A program made the translations under genes and the position numbers. A DNA stretch of 64,000 bases from Caulobacter sp. (GTDB taxonomy: Bacteria; Pseudomonadota; Alphaproteobacteria; Caulobacterales; Caulobacteraceae): assembly GCA_028291055.1 (NCBI GenBank), contig JAQGIP010000136.1:39624-103623 (forward strand), written 5' to 3'. Within the stretch, counting starts at the first letter, position 1; the number at the start of each line of letters is the position of its first letter. Of the stretch, positions 55,257 to 64,000 are shown piece after piece. The notes under the pieces were generated by a model. The model did no database searches, was not told the origin of the DNA, and worked only from the letters and a program-made list of their open reading frames with translations.

Positions 55257-56696
55257 TCATGGCGGCATGGATTGGGCGGCGACAGTTGGGGCGAACAAGC
55301 GCGCTGTCAGGCGCTCAATCGGCTCAAGCTGGTAAATCTGATCCGGAGCACTCAGAACTCGGGCGTCATGATTTCCCACCTCAACCAGGATGTCTGCCTC
55401 CTCGAGGGCAGGCAGCATGAACGGCAGGACTCCCAACCTACTGCAGACTTTTCGAGTGCTAATCGCGTTTGCCCTCGTCTCGAAAGCCGCCTGCACTTTG
55501 GCGGCGTCGAATAACCTCACACCGCGGGGGCACTGGCTTGAAGTCACCAACGAGTGCAAGCTTCCACCGACCTGATTCAGTCGCTTGATATCGACCTGAA
55601 ACTGGGATGCGATCTCCGCGATAGTAATCAATCCGTTCTCTCGGCCGCCCTCCATAAACGCCGACCGGGCGGACTTGATGGGCAGTTTCAGCGACTGCGC
55701 CACCGCAGGCATCTCTTCGCGCACCAATTGGGTGATCGCCGTCGGCGACGCGCTGGGGACGAGAAATTTTCCGAGAGCGCCCAGCATGGAACGTAGGGAC
55801 TGGGTTTCATGCTCATGCATCGCGACTGCCCGGCGGACAAGCGCCTCGAAGGAGGTCGGCCAGTTGCGGACGATGCGATACCCAGCAACGAGTTCCTCGA
55901 CATCAAATCCGGCAAAGTCGCCATTGCTGAAGGCTCGCAGCGCGGGCGACCGATACGGCAGCGCCAGGCGACTTTCCACCATACCCAGTTCGCAGATGGC
56001 GACGAAAACATCGCCGGCCTCCCAGTAGTTAAACGGCGGCGGCAACGCGTTGACGGCGCTCACGCGAACTTCGGGACGGCAATCGATAACGCGGGCGGCT
56101 GCACCTGCGTCGGCCCGAAGCTCGAAGGGAATTTTGGAGGTGGGAGCGCGCCGCAGGGATTTGCCACAGCCCTCACACAGAGTAATCCCGCGCGTTCTCC
56201 GCCAGCCCAAGTCCCGCGAGCAATACGGGCACCGATCAACAAGGCGCTCGAAGCTATAGGGACAGAATGTCAGGGGCCGGATCATCCAGCCAGATCTGCA
56301 GTATGCCGACTTACGTAGGCTACTGGGCGAAACGCGCCGACGTTCCGCCTCTATGAAGCGTCGAGGCAACGGCGTTCCGAACCAATCGACGACTCCCTCC
56401 AAGCCGCGATGATCGACGCGTGGGTGCAAGCGCTCTTGGACGATCTTCTTGCTGCCGAACAACAGCTCGGCTATCGGCGCGACAGCATCGGTTCTTGTGA
56501 ACGCTACGAACTCTGGACGGCGTGTTTCCACCCCGGTGAGATCGAGAAACTGGCTTTGTCGATCGAAGGCGTTGGCTGCGCTCGCCCTGGTGATCAGTGA
56601 GATCAGACTTTCCTGCACCGGGCAGTCGAGCTGCACCAGCAGCCGCCGATGCGGGGAGCCTTTGCTCAGGGGGGATAGGCGATAAGCCAAGGTCAC
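55257..56696 (-). CDS. tniQ: TniQ-family transposition protein
   Basis: 479 residues. The N-terminal TniQ domain includes ESLISLITRASAANAF. The zinc-binding region is near residues 145-177: TFCPYSFERLVDRCPYCSRD and LCEGCGKS with Cys at about 145, 156, 159, 174 and 177. The usual first pair CPxC reads CPYS here, so one ligand seems lost. The C-terminal half has helix-turn-helix-like stretches (TIAEIASQFQVDIKRLNQVG). TniQ/TnsD proteins choose target sites for Tn5053- and Tn7-like elements. It overlaps tniB by four bases, the normal tniA-tniB-tniQ order. Confidence 0.87.
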   Translation of the reverse strand: MTLAYRLSPLSKGSPHRRLLVQLDCPVQESLISLITRASAANAFDRQSQFLDLTGVETRRPEFVAFTRTDAVAPIAELLFGSKKIVQERLHPRVDHRGLEGVVDWFGTPLPRRFIEAERRRVSPSSLRKSAYCRSGWMIRPLTFCPYSFERLVDRCPYCSRDLGWRRTRGITLCEGCGKSLRRAPTSKIPFELRADAGAAARVIDCRPEVRVSAVNALPPPFNYWEAGDVFVAICELGMVESRLALPYRSPALRAFSNGDFAGFDVEELVAGYRIVRNWPTSFEALVRRAVAMHEHETQSLRSMLGALGKFLVPSASPTAITQLVREEMPAVAQSLKLPIKSARSAFMEGGRENGLITIAEIASQFQVDIKRLNQVGGSLHSLVTSSQCPRGVRLFDAAKVQAAFETRANAISTRKVCSRLGVLPFMLPALEEADILVEVGNHDARVLSAPDQIYQLEPIERLTARLFAPTVAAQSMPP

Positions 56697-57649
56697 GGTT
56701 GCCGCCCACCGTGGTCCACCCGGATCGGCTCCAGGCCATCCCTGAAGGGATTGCGAGTATACAATCCCGTCGCCACGAAATTCTGGTCGGTCGCAACGAT
56801 CAGATCTTCTATGGCGATGTGATTGCGGCCCGCGAGAGTGGCCACACTCACACCCGCCTTGATCAGGTTGCAGGCGGCCCCCAGAACTCCAGACGTCGTT
56901 TCCGAAATCATCTCCGGGATGTCGCCCTCAAACAATGATCTGGCGTTCGTGATCCCGGTCACCCGCTCCACCTCGATCAGGAAGCCGGCCAGGAATTTCA
57001 TGAAGAACTCTGCGTCAGCGGGTTGCTCGACATTGAGGGGCTTGAGTTCGATGCAGGGCTCGGACCGTTGAGTGAGTTGGTGGTTTGCATTGAAGGGGCG
57101 CTTGGCGTCTTCAATCCCGGAGAGCACGATGGGACAGACGCCCTTGATAAGCATTCGCTTGATCGTTTCGCCGACCGAGCTCGCCAGCTTGTTGCTCTCG
57201 CTGTGAACAAGGTGGTGAAATTCATCCAGGATCAGCAGCTTGACCCCTAGGATCCGCAGATAGTGACGAGCCCGCCGCATCAAGGCGGTCTCGCTTCCCG
57301 ACTCCGAACCCGTGGCGACGCCGAAATCCTCGATGGCCTCCAGGATGTTTTCGGCGAGACCCTTTCTGGTGACGTTGGCGTCCAGGGTGACGTGGAGCAC
57401 AGGAACCTGTCCGCTCGCCAGAGAGTCAGCGGTGTTATGACGCGCGACGTAGCTTTCCAGGATCGTCGATTTCCCCGACTGCGTCGGGCCGGTCAGCAAA
57501 ACGCACCGCTTGCTTTTGGACGCTCGCAGTCCGGCATGCTCCTGGAGGTAATCGAACACGGAATGGGCGGCAGTCGCCCGAGGGTTTTCGATGACGATAT
57601 CATCAATTGCGGCGCGTCTCGCCGCTGCACTCATATTGGGCTGAATCAT
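56693..57649 (-). CDS. tniB: TniB transposition ATPase
   Basis: 318 residues of the AAA+ TniB/TnsC group. Walker A is LLTGPTQSGKSTILESY (about 54-62), Walker B is KLLILDEFHHLVH (about 138-147), followed by sensor-like IVLSGIEDAKRPF. The motif DEFHH is typical of TniB. It would bridge the target-site selector TniQ and the transposase. It overlaps both neighbours by four bases. The gene looks intact although the transposase is not. Confidence 0.92.
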   Translation of the reverse strand: MIQPNMSAAARRAAIDDIVIENPRATAAHSVFDYLQEHAGLRASKSKRCVLLTGPTQSGKSTILESYVARHNTADSLASGQVPVLHVTLDANVTRKGLAENILEAIEDFGVATGSESGSETALMRRARHYLRILGVKLLILDEFHHLVHSESNKLASSVGETIKRMLIKGVCPIVLSGIEDAKRPFNANHQLTQRSEPCIELKPLNVEQPADAEFFMKFLAGFLIEVERVTGITNARSLFEGDIPEMISETTSGVLGAACNLIKAGVSVATLAGRNHIAIEDLIVATDQNFVATGLYTRNPFRDGLEPIRVDHGGRQP

Positions 57650-58527
57650 CGGACGCTCCGCAAGGTCTTCGCGGCTTCAGCCAGCAGGGCTCCGCGGTCA
57701 AACCGGGCGAGAGAGTTGGATTGACCGATCCGCGCCCCGGCCTGGGACGGCGCCGGTTCCCTGGATTGCACGACCGCCTTGAACTTGGACGAGCGGCCTC
57801 TGGGCGACACCTTCGGCGCCGCGCCTCTTTTCGGAGGCGAGGGAGCACGGTTGGTCATGGTGGCGTTGTGCACCAAGTTCTCTCCCACCGCGTCGATCAG
57901 GGTCTCCTTCACCCCCTGCGGCACCGGGATGGGCACGCCATTCTCCTTCAGACGCTGGGCGCGACTTCGCGTGCGCACCTTGTCGATCGGCAGCAGTTTT
58001 CTGATCGAATCCTGCAATCGCACCCGGGCAGCACACCGTTGTTCCTCTGTGGTGAAGGCCAAATTTTTGGCTGCCGCGAAATCTTTGAGCGTCTTATGAT
58101 GGTGCTCACTCAAACCCCGCGAGTACTGAGGCTGGGTGCAAGGCAGTGTGATGTACCGCGCGGCAACAGCATCCCAGACGTAGATTTCGGACAGATCTTC
58201 CGGGTGGAATTTATATTTCACTTGGACGCTGCCCTTTCGCGTTCCTCGCTTTTGCTCAACAGGAATGAGGCGGTTCAGCATCTCGCTTACGACCGGTCCA
58301 CGATAGATTAGGCCGTTGTGTTTCACGCCCTCGCGCGACAAGGTCTTCCACCGACCCATCTTGGCCAGGCCGCGATCAAGCGCGGGCAGGTCGGCGGCCA
58401 TCTGGATTCCGTATTTTGCCGCTTGCTCGCGCCAGATACGCGCCGGTGCCGCGTTCAGGGAACGATGCGTCTCTCTCCCGTACACCTCAATGATGCACTG
58501 GCAGATCAAGCGCTCCAGGAGGGACAT
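57646..58527 (-). pseudogene. tniA: TniA/TnsB-type transposase, C-terminal part only
   Basis: 293 residues matching the end of a Mu/TniA transposase. IIEVYGRETHRSLNAAPARIW is the last helix of the integrase core, followed by the C-terminal beta-barrel (VKHNGLIYRGPVVSEMLNRL, KYKFHPEDLSEIYVWD, YITLPCTQPQYSRGLSEHHH) and a basic tail. The DDE catalytic domain and N-terminal DNA-binding domains are missing. In-frame TGA lies six codons upstream of the first ATG. I could not find the missing part in other frames up to 59450. The element should not move by itself. Confidence 0.85.
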
Positions 58528-58851
58528 GGGTAGGCTCGCAGCTCAGCAGCTTCCTAAAGGTCTTGGTCTTCTGATCTTGGTTCGACCATAGGTTTGGGCT
58601 CGAGACTTTCAAGCGACCGGTGGAAGACTCTCGCCGTGGCGAACAGTGCTGACCAACTCCCAGAGACCGCCAAACCCGATGACCGGGCGTTCGCGGCCGC
58701 AGCCGAGCCCTTCAAGGATTAAGTTGACGACATTGGAGCAGGACGATGGCGCGTTCGAAGCGAAATTGGTTCGGCGGCGTCAGCGCTACATTGTGTGCCG
58801 TCCAAATAAGTGCCTCTTATGGCAGCACGTCAATGGAGGAGCCTGCAGCCT

Positions 58852-59040
58852 GTGCCGAAAATGATCCAGGACGAGTCCACAGCCAGACTGGTCGACCACC
58901 TCCGCGCCGTCGAAAAGGTAATAGCCGAGCACAGAGTAAGTGATCATCTGTCGGCCGTGGCGCGGGAGCTGAGCGATTGCCCGGAGGCTCAGAACGAGGC
59001 CAAAGCAGAAGCCGGCCACTCGGGCTTCGAAGGCTCATAA
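58852..59040 (+). CDS. possible 62-residue small protein
   Basis: GTG 58852 (or ATG 58861) follows a GGAGGA site at 58835-58840. The product is charged and helical (STARLVDHLRAVEKVIAEHR and VARELSDCPEAQNEAKAEAG) without a membrane segment. I do not recognise a family. It lies upstream of the truncated transposase on the opposite strand, in sequence that may be cargo. The 324 bases between the transposase fragment and this ORF show nothing else. Support is limited to the ribosome site and composition. Confidence 0.35.
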   Translation: MPKMIQDESTARLVDHLRAVEKVIAEHRVSDHLSAVARELSDCPEAQNEAKAEAGHSGFEGS

Positions 59041-59451
59041 ATTTTGGGTGGCCAGGTACAGGCGTAGTGGCGTTTCGCTCGGGAGCCACGCGTAAGACGT
59101 GCCAACTCCCAATAGACCCCGTGCAGTACGCCTCGAAGTGTTTCTATTGGCCGGCCCTTCTTCATTGAGGCTGCAGCGATATCGGTCTCGGTTCGACGCT
59201 GGACTACGAACCTTCGGCAGTTCCCCCCTGTCCAAGGTCCAGCTCGGCTGGACGTTGCTTGCTGCCAAACACTTTGACGACAACTCGCGGCTATACTTGC
59301 CAGTCATCGCCCGCTTGGCTGGACGCTAGGGGTAGCGCTGGCTGCCTTGGGCGGGCGTGTCGCTAAGCGACCAGGCTCTATGCCAAGGAGCACTCGGGCA
59401 GGCGGGATAGGTAGATCGTTCGCGGCTCAAGCCGTGCGGATCAATCCACTA
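59041..59451. other. intergenic region at the edge of the transposon remnant
   Basis: 411 bases with short overlapping frames on both strands but no supportable gene. A 13-base palindrome GTCGCTAAGCGAC occurs near 59358. I could not recognise a transposon terminal repeat here. Confidence 0.4.
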
Positions 59452-61158
59452 TCAAGGGTGGAAGATGAAGTCTGACGCATCGATGGTATGGACCCCCTTG
59501 AGCGTGATGGTATCTCCACCGACATCATACTGAATGATCAACCCGTACGAGGAATCTGTGATTGTCAGGTCGCTGAGGTGAAGGCCAGCAGCCGCCAGGT
59601 CGATCTTGTCGCTTTCGGCGTGGCTGAAGTCCGTGATCACGTCCTTTCCATCGCCCAATCCAAATACGAATGCGTCAGCGCCTAAGCCACCGGCGAACTT
59701 GTCTATCCCGGTCCCTCCGGCTAGCCGGTCGTTTCCTTCATCACCGACAAGCTGATCGTCGCCCGCGCCGCCGATGAGGATGTCATTGCCCTCGCGACCA
59801 TTCAAAATATCATTGCCTTCACCGCCGTCGACGTTGTCATTGCCCTTGCCGGCGCTCAGTTTGTCGTTGCCGGAGCCGCCGCTGAGGACATCGTCGCCGG
59901 CCCCCCCGTCAATTATGTCCGCGCCGCCACCGCCATTCAGCGTGTTGGCGCCAGAATTGCCCGTCAGAGTATCGGCAAAGGCGGAGCCGTTGAGATTCTC
60001 CACATTGACCATTGTAAGGTCCGCACCGCCGCCGTTGGCTACCCCCGTCGCCAAGCTCGCGCTGACCGCGCCGGTCGCCCCGCCGAAGTCTACAACGTCG
60101 ATGCCTTTCTTGCCGTCGATATGCGCGGGGCCGGACTGAACGCCATCAATGGCATCGCTGGCATCGGTCCCATTCAGCAGCAGGCCGGCGCCGAAGCGGA
60201 TATTATCGACCTTCAGCGCGTCGTTCACGCTGACGAAGCTGAGCTCCACCAGGCCGCCCGAGAAACTGCCAGGCAGGAGGATGGTCTGGAAGCCGTTGGC
60301 GGTGTCCAGCAGCGTGGTGAAACTGTCGACGTGGCCATCGGCGTAGGTCCCCGTGAAGGTGACGCTCGTGGGATCGCTCGGATCGTTGGCGTCGCCGTCC
60401 AGATCGATGCTGCTCACGCCGAATGGCGCGCCGTCGTCCTTCGTCAGCTCCAGGGCGAGGCGGAAGACCTCGATGTAGTCGTCCGCCAAGCCGGTGGGAT
60501 GCCCGAGCGGATCGAACATCGTCTCGGTTTGGCCCGAGCCGCTCGGCGTTTTGAGGGTGAAGCCGTTCTGGTGGTATTCGTCGTGGGCCACCAACGGGTT
60601 GTTGGTGATGAACTGCGACGCGTCTTCGAAGTCGATGAAGGTGGTGCTGGGCGGCGGGCTCAGGCTGACGACGAAGTTGTCCATGACGATGCCGTTGACG
60701 CCGTAGTAGCTATAGCTGGTGACGGATATCGAGGTGACGTCGCTCCAGTAGGCCGGATCGTCCACCCCGCCCACGGTGCCGAAGGGGCCGGCCGAGCCGG
60801 GGCTGAAGCTTTCAAACCCGAAGCTGTTATCGAAGGCGGCGGCGAAATCTCCGCCGTTGTTGTTGGAGACGGCCACGGTCTGATAGAGGCCCACACCTTC
60901 GCCGCCGCCGCCCGGGACGCGCCCGTCGAAGTCGACGCTGAAGAAGTTGAAGGCCGTGCCATCCTGGCGATGCACCTCCACCATCACATTGCGGTAGTCG
61001 AAGATCAGCGCGCCCGTGCCGATGTACAGGTCCGCAGGCGCGGGCGTGGTGTGATAGGTCGCCGTGAAAACGTAGCCGTTTTCGACATAGACGCTTCCGG
61101 AATGGGCGCCGTCGAAGGTCAAGGTCACCGCGTTGGCGGGGTAAACCGGCGTGGGCAT
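59452..61158 (-). CDS. RTX calcium-binding protein with two N-terminal beta-sandwich domains
   Basis: ATG 61158 gives 568 residues. Residues about 1-195 (VYPANAVTLTFDGAHSGSVY and the VHRQDGTAFNFFSVDFDGRV region) and about 200-330 (TTFIDFEDASQFITNNPLVA, VSSIDLDGDANDPSDPTSV) look like two related jelly-roll or lectin-like domains that describe distinct-element fits of secreted proteins. From about 400 come RTX nonapeptides (GGAGDDVLSGGSGNDKLSAG, GGEGNDILNGREGNDILIGG). The end DTITLKGVHTIDASDFIFHP fits the type I secretion C-terminus. No secretion genes are near. Confidence 0.87.
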   Translation of the reverse strand: MPTPVYPANAVTLTFDGAHSGSVYVENGYVFTATYHTTPAPADLYIGTGALIFDYRNVMVEVHRQDGTAFNFFSVDFDGRVPGGGGEGVGLYQTVAVSNNNGGDFAAAFDNSFGFESFSPGSAGPFGTVGGVDDPAYWSDVTSISVTSYSYYGVNGIVMDNFVVSLSPPPSTTFIDFEDASQFITNNPLVAHDEYHQNGFTLKTPSGSGQTETMFDPLGHPTGLADDYIEVFRLALELTKDDGAPFGVSSIDLDGDANDPSDPTSVTFTGTYADGHVDSFTTLLDTANGFQTILLPGSFSGGLVELSFVSVNDALKVDNIRFGAGLLLNGTDASDAIDGVQSGPAHIDGKKGIDVVDFGGATGAVSASLATGVANGGGADLTMVNVENLNGSAFADTLTGNSGANTLNGGGGADIIDGGAGDDVLSGGSGNDKLSAGKGNDNVDGGEGNDILNGREGNDILIGGAGDDQLVGDEGNDRLAGGTGIDKFAGGLGADAFVFGLGDGKDVITDFSHAESDKIDLAAAGLHLSDLTITDSSYGLIIQYDVGGDTITLKGVHTIDASDFIFHP

Positions 61159-61371
61159 GTAAGATGTCCTCGGGACTGAGACGCGGACCCTAACGGCCCG
61201 CCCATGCGAGCCTTGGCTCCTCCCGAGGAGCGATCCGGGCGTCGAAATTTCCTGGCCGCACAATCGAGGTGCGGCCGCCTTCCCGCAATTGCCTATTCAG
61301 GCAGTTTTACGAGGCCGATTTCTCCCTACTTAGTTCAACGAGGGGGCGTCTCGCGTCCCGCGCGAGCGCCT

Positions 61372-62172
61372 CTAACGCGTGCTCTTTCGCACTGACGCCG
61401 CTTGCCGAGATGCAGCCTGCGGCTGGGTCTCTGCAGCCAACGCCTTGGGCATGATCCAGCCCACCTTATCGCCGGCGGCGCTGACATTCGCGATGCAGCG
61501 TAGCGCGCCCATCTCTGCGTAGCCCGACTGCTCATTGTATTTCGCGACGGTCGCTGGGCTCATGCCTTCGTCGAGCATCCTGCCGAGCTGCACCATGGCG
61601 GTCTGCCTGCCCATCATAGAATCGGCGCAGGACTGCCTCGCGTCTTCGAATGCCTTTTTGAGGGCGCCTGTCGCGGCCGGCGGCGGTCTAACCGCCATCA
61701 TGGTCACCGCCCCATCCCTGCAGGTTGTTTCTGCGGCCTTGGCGACGGCACCGGCGGCGGCGGCATCGCTGCGCCCTTGCGAAATCATAGTTAGCTCATT
61801 CTCGGCAGCCATGCGGCGCTGCTCGCACGGTGACTGCGCCTCTTTTACCCGAATCCAGAAAGCATCGACTTGGCCCTTGACGAGCCTGGCCTGTGCGGTC
61901 GCATCGACAACTGCCTTTTCGGATGCGCGTCGCTGGTCGTCGGCAGCCGCTGCTGCCGACTGCTTTTGCTGTTCCCGTATCGCCGGCGGCGGGACGGTGG
62001 CGGCGACAACGGCCAGGCCAATGATGCTCAGCACCGCCGCGATCCCCACGCCGGAAACGGCGCGCGGTCGGTTTCCCATCTTTAGCCCCGGCAGCGGCCG
62101 GAAGATCGCCACGACCCCAGCCAAAAATAACAACGCGCCACCCATACAGAGCAGCACCCCAAACCCCACCAT
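61372..62172 (-). CDS. hypothetical membrane protein
   Basis: 266 residues with two N-terminal hydrophobic helices (GVLLCMGGALLFLAGVVAIF and GVGIAAVLSIIGLAVVAATV), then a soluble helical domain with five or six cysteines (SPCEQRRMAAENELTMISQG, TTCRDGAVTMM, QSCADSMMGRQTAMVQLGRM, LRCIANVSAAG) and a coiled, Ala/Gln-rich stretch. The family is unknown to me. It lies between an RTX gene and another small hypothetical on the same strand. Confidence 0.65.
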   Translation of the reverse strand: MVGFGVLLCMGGALLFLAGVVAIFRPLPGLKMGNRPRAVSGVGIAAVLSIIGLAVVAATVPPPAIREQQKQSAAAAADDQRRASEKAVVDATAQARLVKGQVDAFWIRVKEAQSPCEQRRMAAENELTMISQGRSDAAAAGAVAKAAETTCRDGAVTMMAVRPPPAATGALKKAFEDARQSCADSMMGRQTAMVQLGRMLDEGMSPATVAKYNEQSGYAEMGALRCIANVSAAGDKVGWIMPKALAAETQPQAASRQAASVRKSTR

Positions 62173-62230
62173 GGCTATCCCCGAGACACGTCAAGCGCAG
62201 CCCAACATGCTGCGCGCCAACCACCTGCCG

Positions 62231-62659
62231 TCAAGGCGCTACCCGCCAGTACTTCGGCCTGACGCCCTCTGAAACCACCAACGCACCACTGCGCGCCTTA
62301 AATCCACCAAGGACGCAGGCGTGGATGGAACGCAGCTCCTTCGGGTCTGTAAGCCCATGCTTGGCGTACAGCGCGTCGGCTATTTCGCGGGCAGTGAGGG
62401 GCCGCCCGGCAGCGCGCAGTATGTCCAGTGCCCCAAGGATCCATATCCCGCCCCTGATGCGCCTGCCGGGCTTGTACCGCACCTTGGGCTTGATCGGCGC
62501 AATGGCCCTTGTGTCCTCCTCCTGGCTGAAGATCTGGATGACGGCGGCCAGGTGTCGGAGATCACGACGCAGAGCCTTGGTATCCCCGCCAGCGGCGATC
62601 AGGCCAAGGGTCTGTCCGTACTTCCGGCGCAGGGCAAACAGAGCGTGGGAATCAGCCAT
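62231..62659 (-). CDS. hypothetical protein with winged-helix-like C-terminus
   Basis: 142 residues. An N-terminal helical part (LFALRRKYGQTLGLIAAGGD) and a basic linker (KPKVRYKPGRRIRGGIW) precede a segment that reads like a winged helix: LDILRAAGRPLTAREIADAL, then LTDPKELRSIHACVLGGFKA and a wing ending VRPKYWRVAP. Proteins of this form recur in accessory regions of Caulobacterales genomes. DNA binding is plausible, not shown. Confidence 0.6.
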   Translation of the reverse strand: MADSHALFALRRKYGQTLGLIAAGGDTKALRRDLRHLAAVIQIFSQEEDTRAIAPIKPKVRYKPGRRIRGGIWILGALDILRAAGRPLTAREIADALYAKHGLTDPKELRSIHACVLGGFKARSGALVVSEGVRPKYWRVAP

Positions 62660-62751
62660 CAGTCACCGAATAGACGTTGTCGTGATCCTATCGGCGGAGC
62701 GACTACAGGCAACTAGGGCGTGCCGCCATCTGGTTCAAATGCCGGCACGCT

Positions 62752-63036
62752 CTAGCATCGGTCAGCAAGAATAGGCCAAGTCACCGCTGTCCCAACGGTC
62801 TCGGTCAAGCCCTCGTAGGCCGCGTACATGTCGGCGAACAGGGTGTCGCCACCGATCTCGGGGACCTCCACGGCGCGCAGCACCGAACCCAGGGACGGCT
62901 CGGCGCGCAATTCGGCCAAGGTGTCGGTGTCCAGCGGTTGGGCGAGGTCGATGCCGGAAACTTCGGCGCCGATGGTGGGCGTCAGGGGCGCCAGGGTGAG
63001 GCGGGCGGGGGTCTGGGCGCGGGCCGCGACGGTCAT
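62752..63036 (-). pseudogene. TauD/TfdA-family dioxygenase remnant with internal deletion
   Basis: From ATG 63036 the frame encodes the normal N-terminus of a TauD-like 2-oxoglutarate dioxygenase ([20 protein letters not shown]) and then jumps directly to the segment that follows the first iron ligands ([31 protein letters not shown]). It then stops after a short unrelated tail. The region with the HxD iron-binding motif and the C-terminal His and Arg are missing, so it cannot be active. The junction [10 protein letters not shown] marks a deletion of roughly 60-80 residues. Confidence 0.75.
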
Positions 63037-63457
63037 GGACGCCTCCGGCGGCCTGGGGACGAGGCCGTTCGCCTGAAAATCTATCATGTCCGTTGAGAGG
63101 TGCACGTGTGTCGCGCTGTCATGCGGGGGACACATCCTGCAACGCGAAGAAGATTCCCGTGTCGCGTGAACCTCACGTGTTGCGATGCGGTCACGCTTGC
63201 ACTCGTCGTCAGGCTGTCATTAGTCTTGCTTAACAAGGTGTGAATTCGGGGCGGAGGGTTCCGACGCGTCGCACTTTTGGGGCTTTTCAGTATGGCGTTT
63301 TGTATGCGGGCGGCATGGCCGTGCCCGTGGAATTTGGTGTCCCTACACCTCGCGCAGAGCCCCGGCGCAGCAATCCCGCACATCACCGAATCTCCGGCCC
63401 GCGCCGTCGCGACGACGCGCACCGCCGACTCTCAGTTCTAGAAAAGGTTGATCTGAC

Positions 63458-64000
63458 ATGCCCACGCCCGCCATCGGCGATATCGCCATCATCAGCGTCT
63501 CGTCTGACACCGGGGCCGCCGCTGGCGGCAACGCGGTCGCCAAGAGCTTCTCCTTCGTGGTGCTGGCCGACAATCTCGGCGGCTCGGTGATCAACTATTC
63601 GGATAACGGCTGGCTGGCCGCGGGCGGCTTCCGCCAAAACAGCGAAGGCTTCGCCAGCGTCACCCTCGCGGCGGGCATCACCGCCGGCACGGTGGTCACC
63701 ATCTCGGGCCTGACCGGCCAGGTGAACCCCTCCACCAGTGGCGACTCGTTCTCCCTGTTCACCGGCGGCACAATCGTTGACTCCAAGACCTACACCGGCA
63801 CGCCCAACTTCCTGTTCGCGGTGGATTTCGCCGACAACAACGCCACCTGGGCGGGCGACGCGACCAGCACCACCACCTCGGCCGTGCCCACGGGCCTGCA
63901 GGCCATCACCGGCGGCGGCGGCACCGCCATGGCCTTCGGGTCGGACAACGCCTCCTATACGGGCATCACCACGGGCACCAAGGCCGACCTGCTGGCCGCC
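63458..64000 (+). CDS. N-terminal part of a probable secreted protein (runs off the window)
   Basis: ATG 63458, with an AAAAGG purine stretch upstream, opens a frame that stays open to the window end (181 codons). The start GDIAIISVSSDTGAAAGGNA and the core FSFVVLADNLGGSVINYSDN with GWLAAGGF resemble an N-terminal beta-sandwich domain found in extracellular proteins that often carry a nuclease, phosphatase or RTX region further on. No N-terminal signal peptide is seen, which would suit type I secretion. The catalytic part, if any, lies outside the window. The 421 bases upstream (63037-63457) hold only weak motif candidates. Confidence 0.7.
   Translation, partial: MPTPAIGDIAIISVSSDTGAAAGGNAVAKSFSFVVLADNLGGSVINYSDNGWLAAGGFRQNSEGFASVTLAAGITAGTVVTISGLTGQVNPSTSGDSFSLFTGGTIVDSKTYTGTPNFLFAVDFADNNATWAGDATSTTTSAVPTGLQAITGGGGTAMAFGSDNASYTGITTGTKADLLAA

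Noticed and set aside
55257..59451. CRISPR-associated transposon (CAST)
   Set aside because: TniQ and TniB are present, but no cas gene, no repeat-spacer array and no functional transposase are visible.

Overview
The window is GC-rich alphaproteobacterial chromosome, most likely from the Caulobacterales (Caulobacter/Phenylobacterium type). I base this on the block phoR-pstC-pstA-pstB-phoU-phoB, the block chvI-chvG-hprK-EIIA-HPr with the short alphaproteobacterial HprK, the pseB/pseC pair that is called flmA/flmB in Caulobacter, and several families of palindromic intergenic repeats. This assignment is inferred from gene content and gene order; no 16S gene is present.

Layout. 0-6 kb: the end of an unknown gene, a secreted alpha/beta hydrolase, a DUF3830 cyclophilin-like protein divergent from an AraC regulator, a WecG/TagA glycosyltransferase, and a compact set of SemiSWEET, single-domain response regulator and HWE/HisKA_2-type kinase. 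6-12.4 kb: a sulfate-type binding protein behind an OprO/OprP-type porin with a palindromic operator candidate, then a large autotransporter. 12.5-19.1 kb: the phosphate block, with a clear Pho box in front of pstC. 19.2-27.7 kb: hydrolases, pyridoxal kinase, a membrane protein whose 3' end runs into a repeat, a TetR remnant, and a cluster of phosphorelay parts (receiver-kinase, receivers, Hpt). 28-35 kb: ahcY with a SahR-like palindrome, an M61 peptidase, a CYTH-CHAD protein and bioB. 34.5-38 kb: the PTS/HprK/ChvGI block. 40-45 kb: flagellin-glycan genes pseC and pseB, a FliL-like exported protein, a pterin dehydratase, a HAD protein, a VanZ-like protein and a lipoprotein. 45.6-53.6 kb: a tiny membrane protein, an AsmA-family protein, a large RTX protein, a serine hydrolase, a TonB-like protein and a pentapeptide protein.

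53.6-63 kb is accessory sequence: a decayed Tn5053/Tn7-like transposon (tniQ, tniB and only the C-terminal part of tniA), coding-like fragments without starts, a second RTX protein, two small hypothetical proteins and a tauD-like pseudogene with an internal deletion. The window ends inside a probable secreted protein.

How the parts work together. PhoR/PhoB/PhoU would control PstCAB, but the phosphate-binding protein PstS is not here. HPr, EIIA and HprK form the regulatory nitrogen-type PTS next to ChvGI, and enzyme I must be elsewhere. PseB and PseC catalyse the first two steps toward pseudaminic acid. I found no complete new system. The least explained items are the porin/sulfate-binding pair with its own operator candidate, the three-copy palindromic element, and the decayed transposon island.
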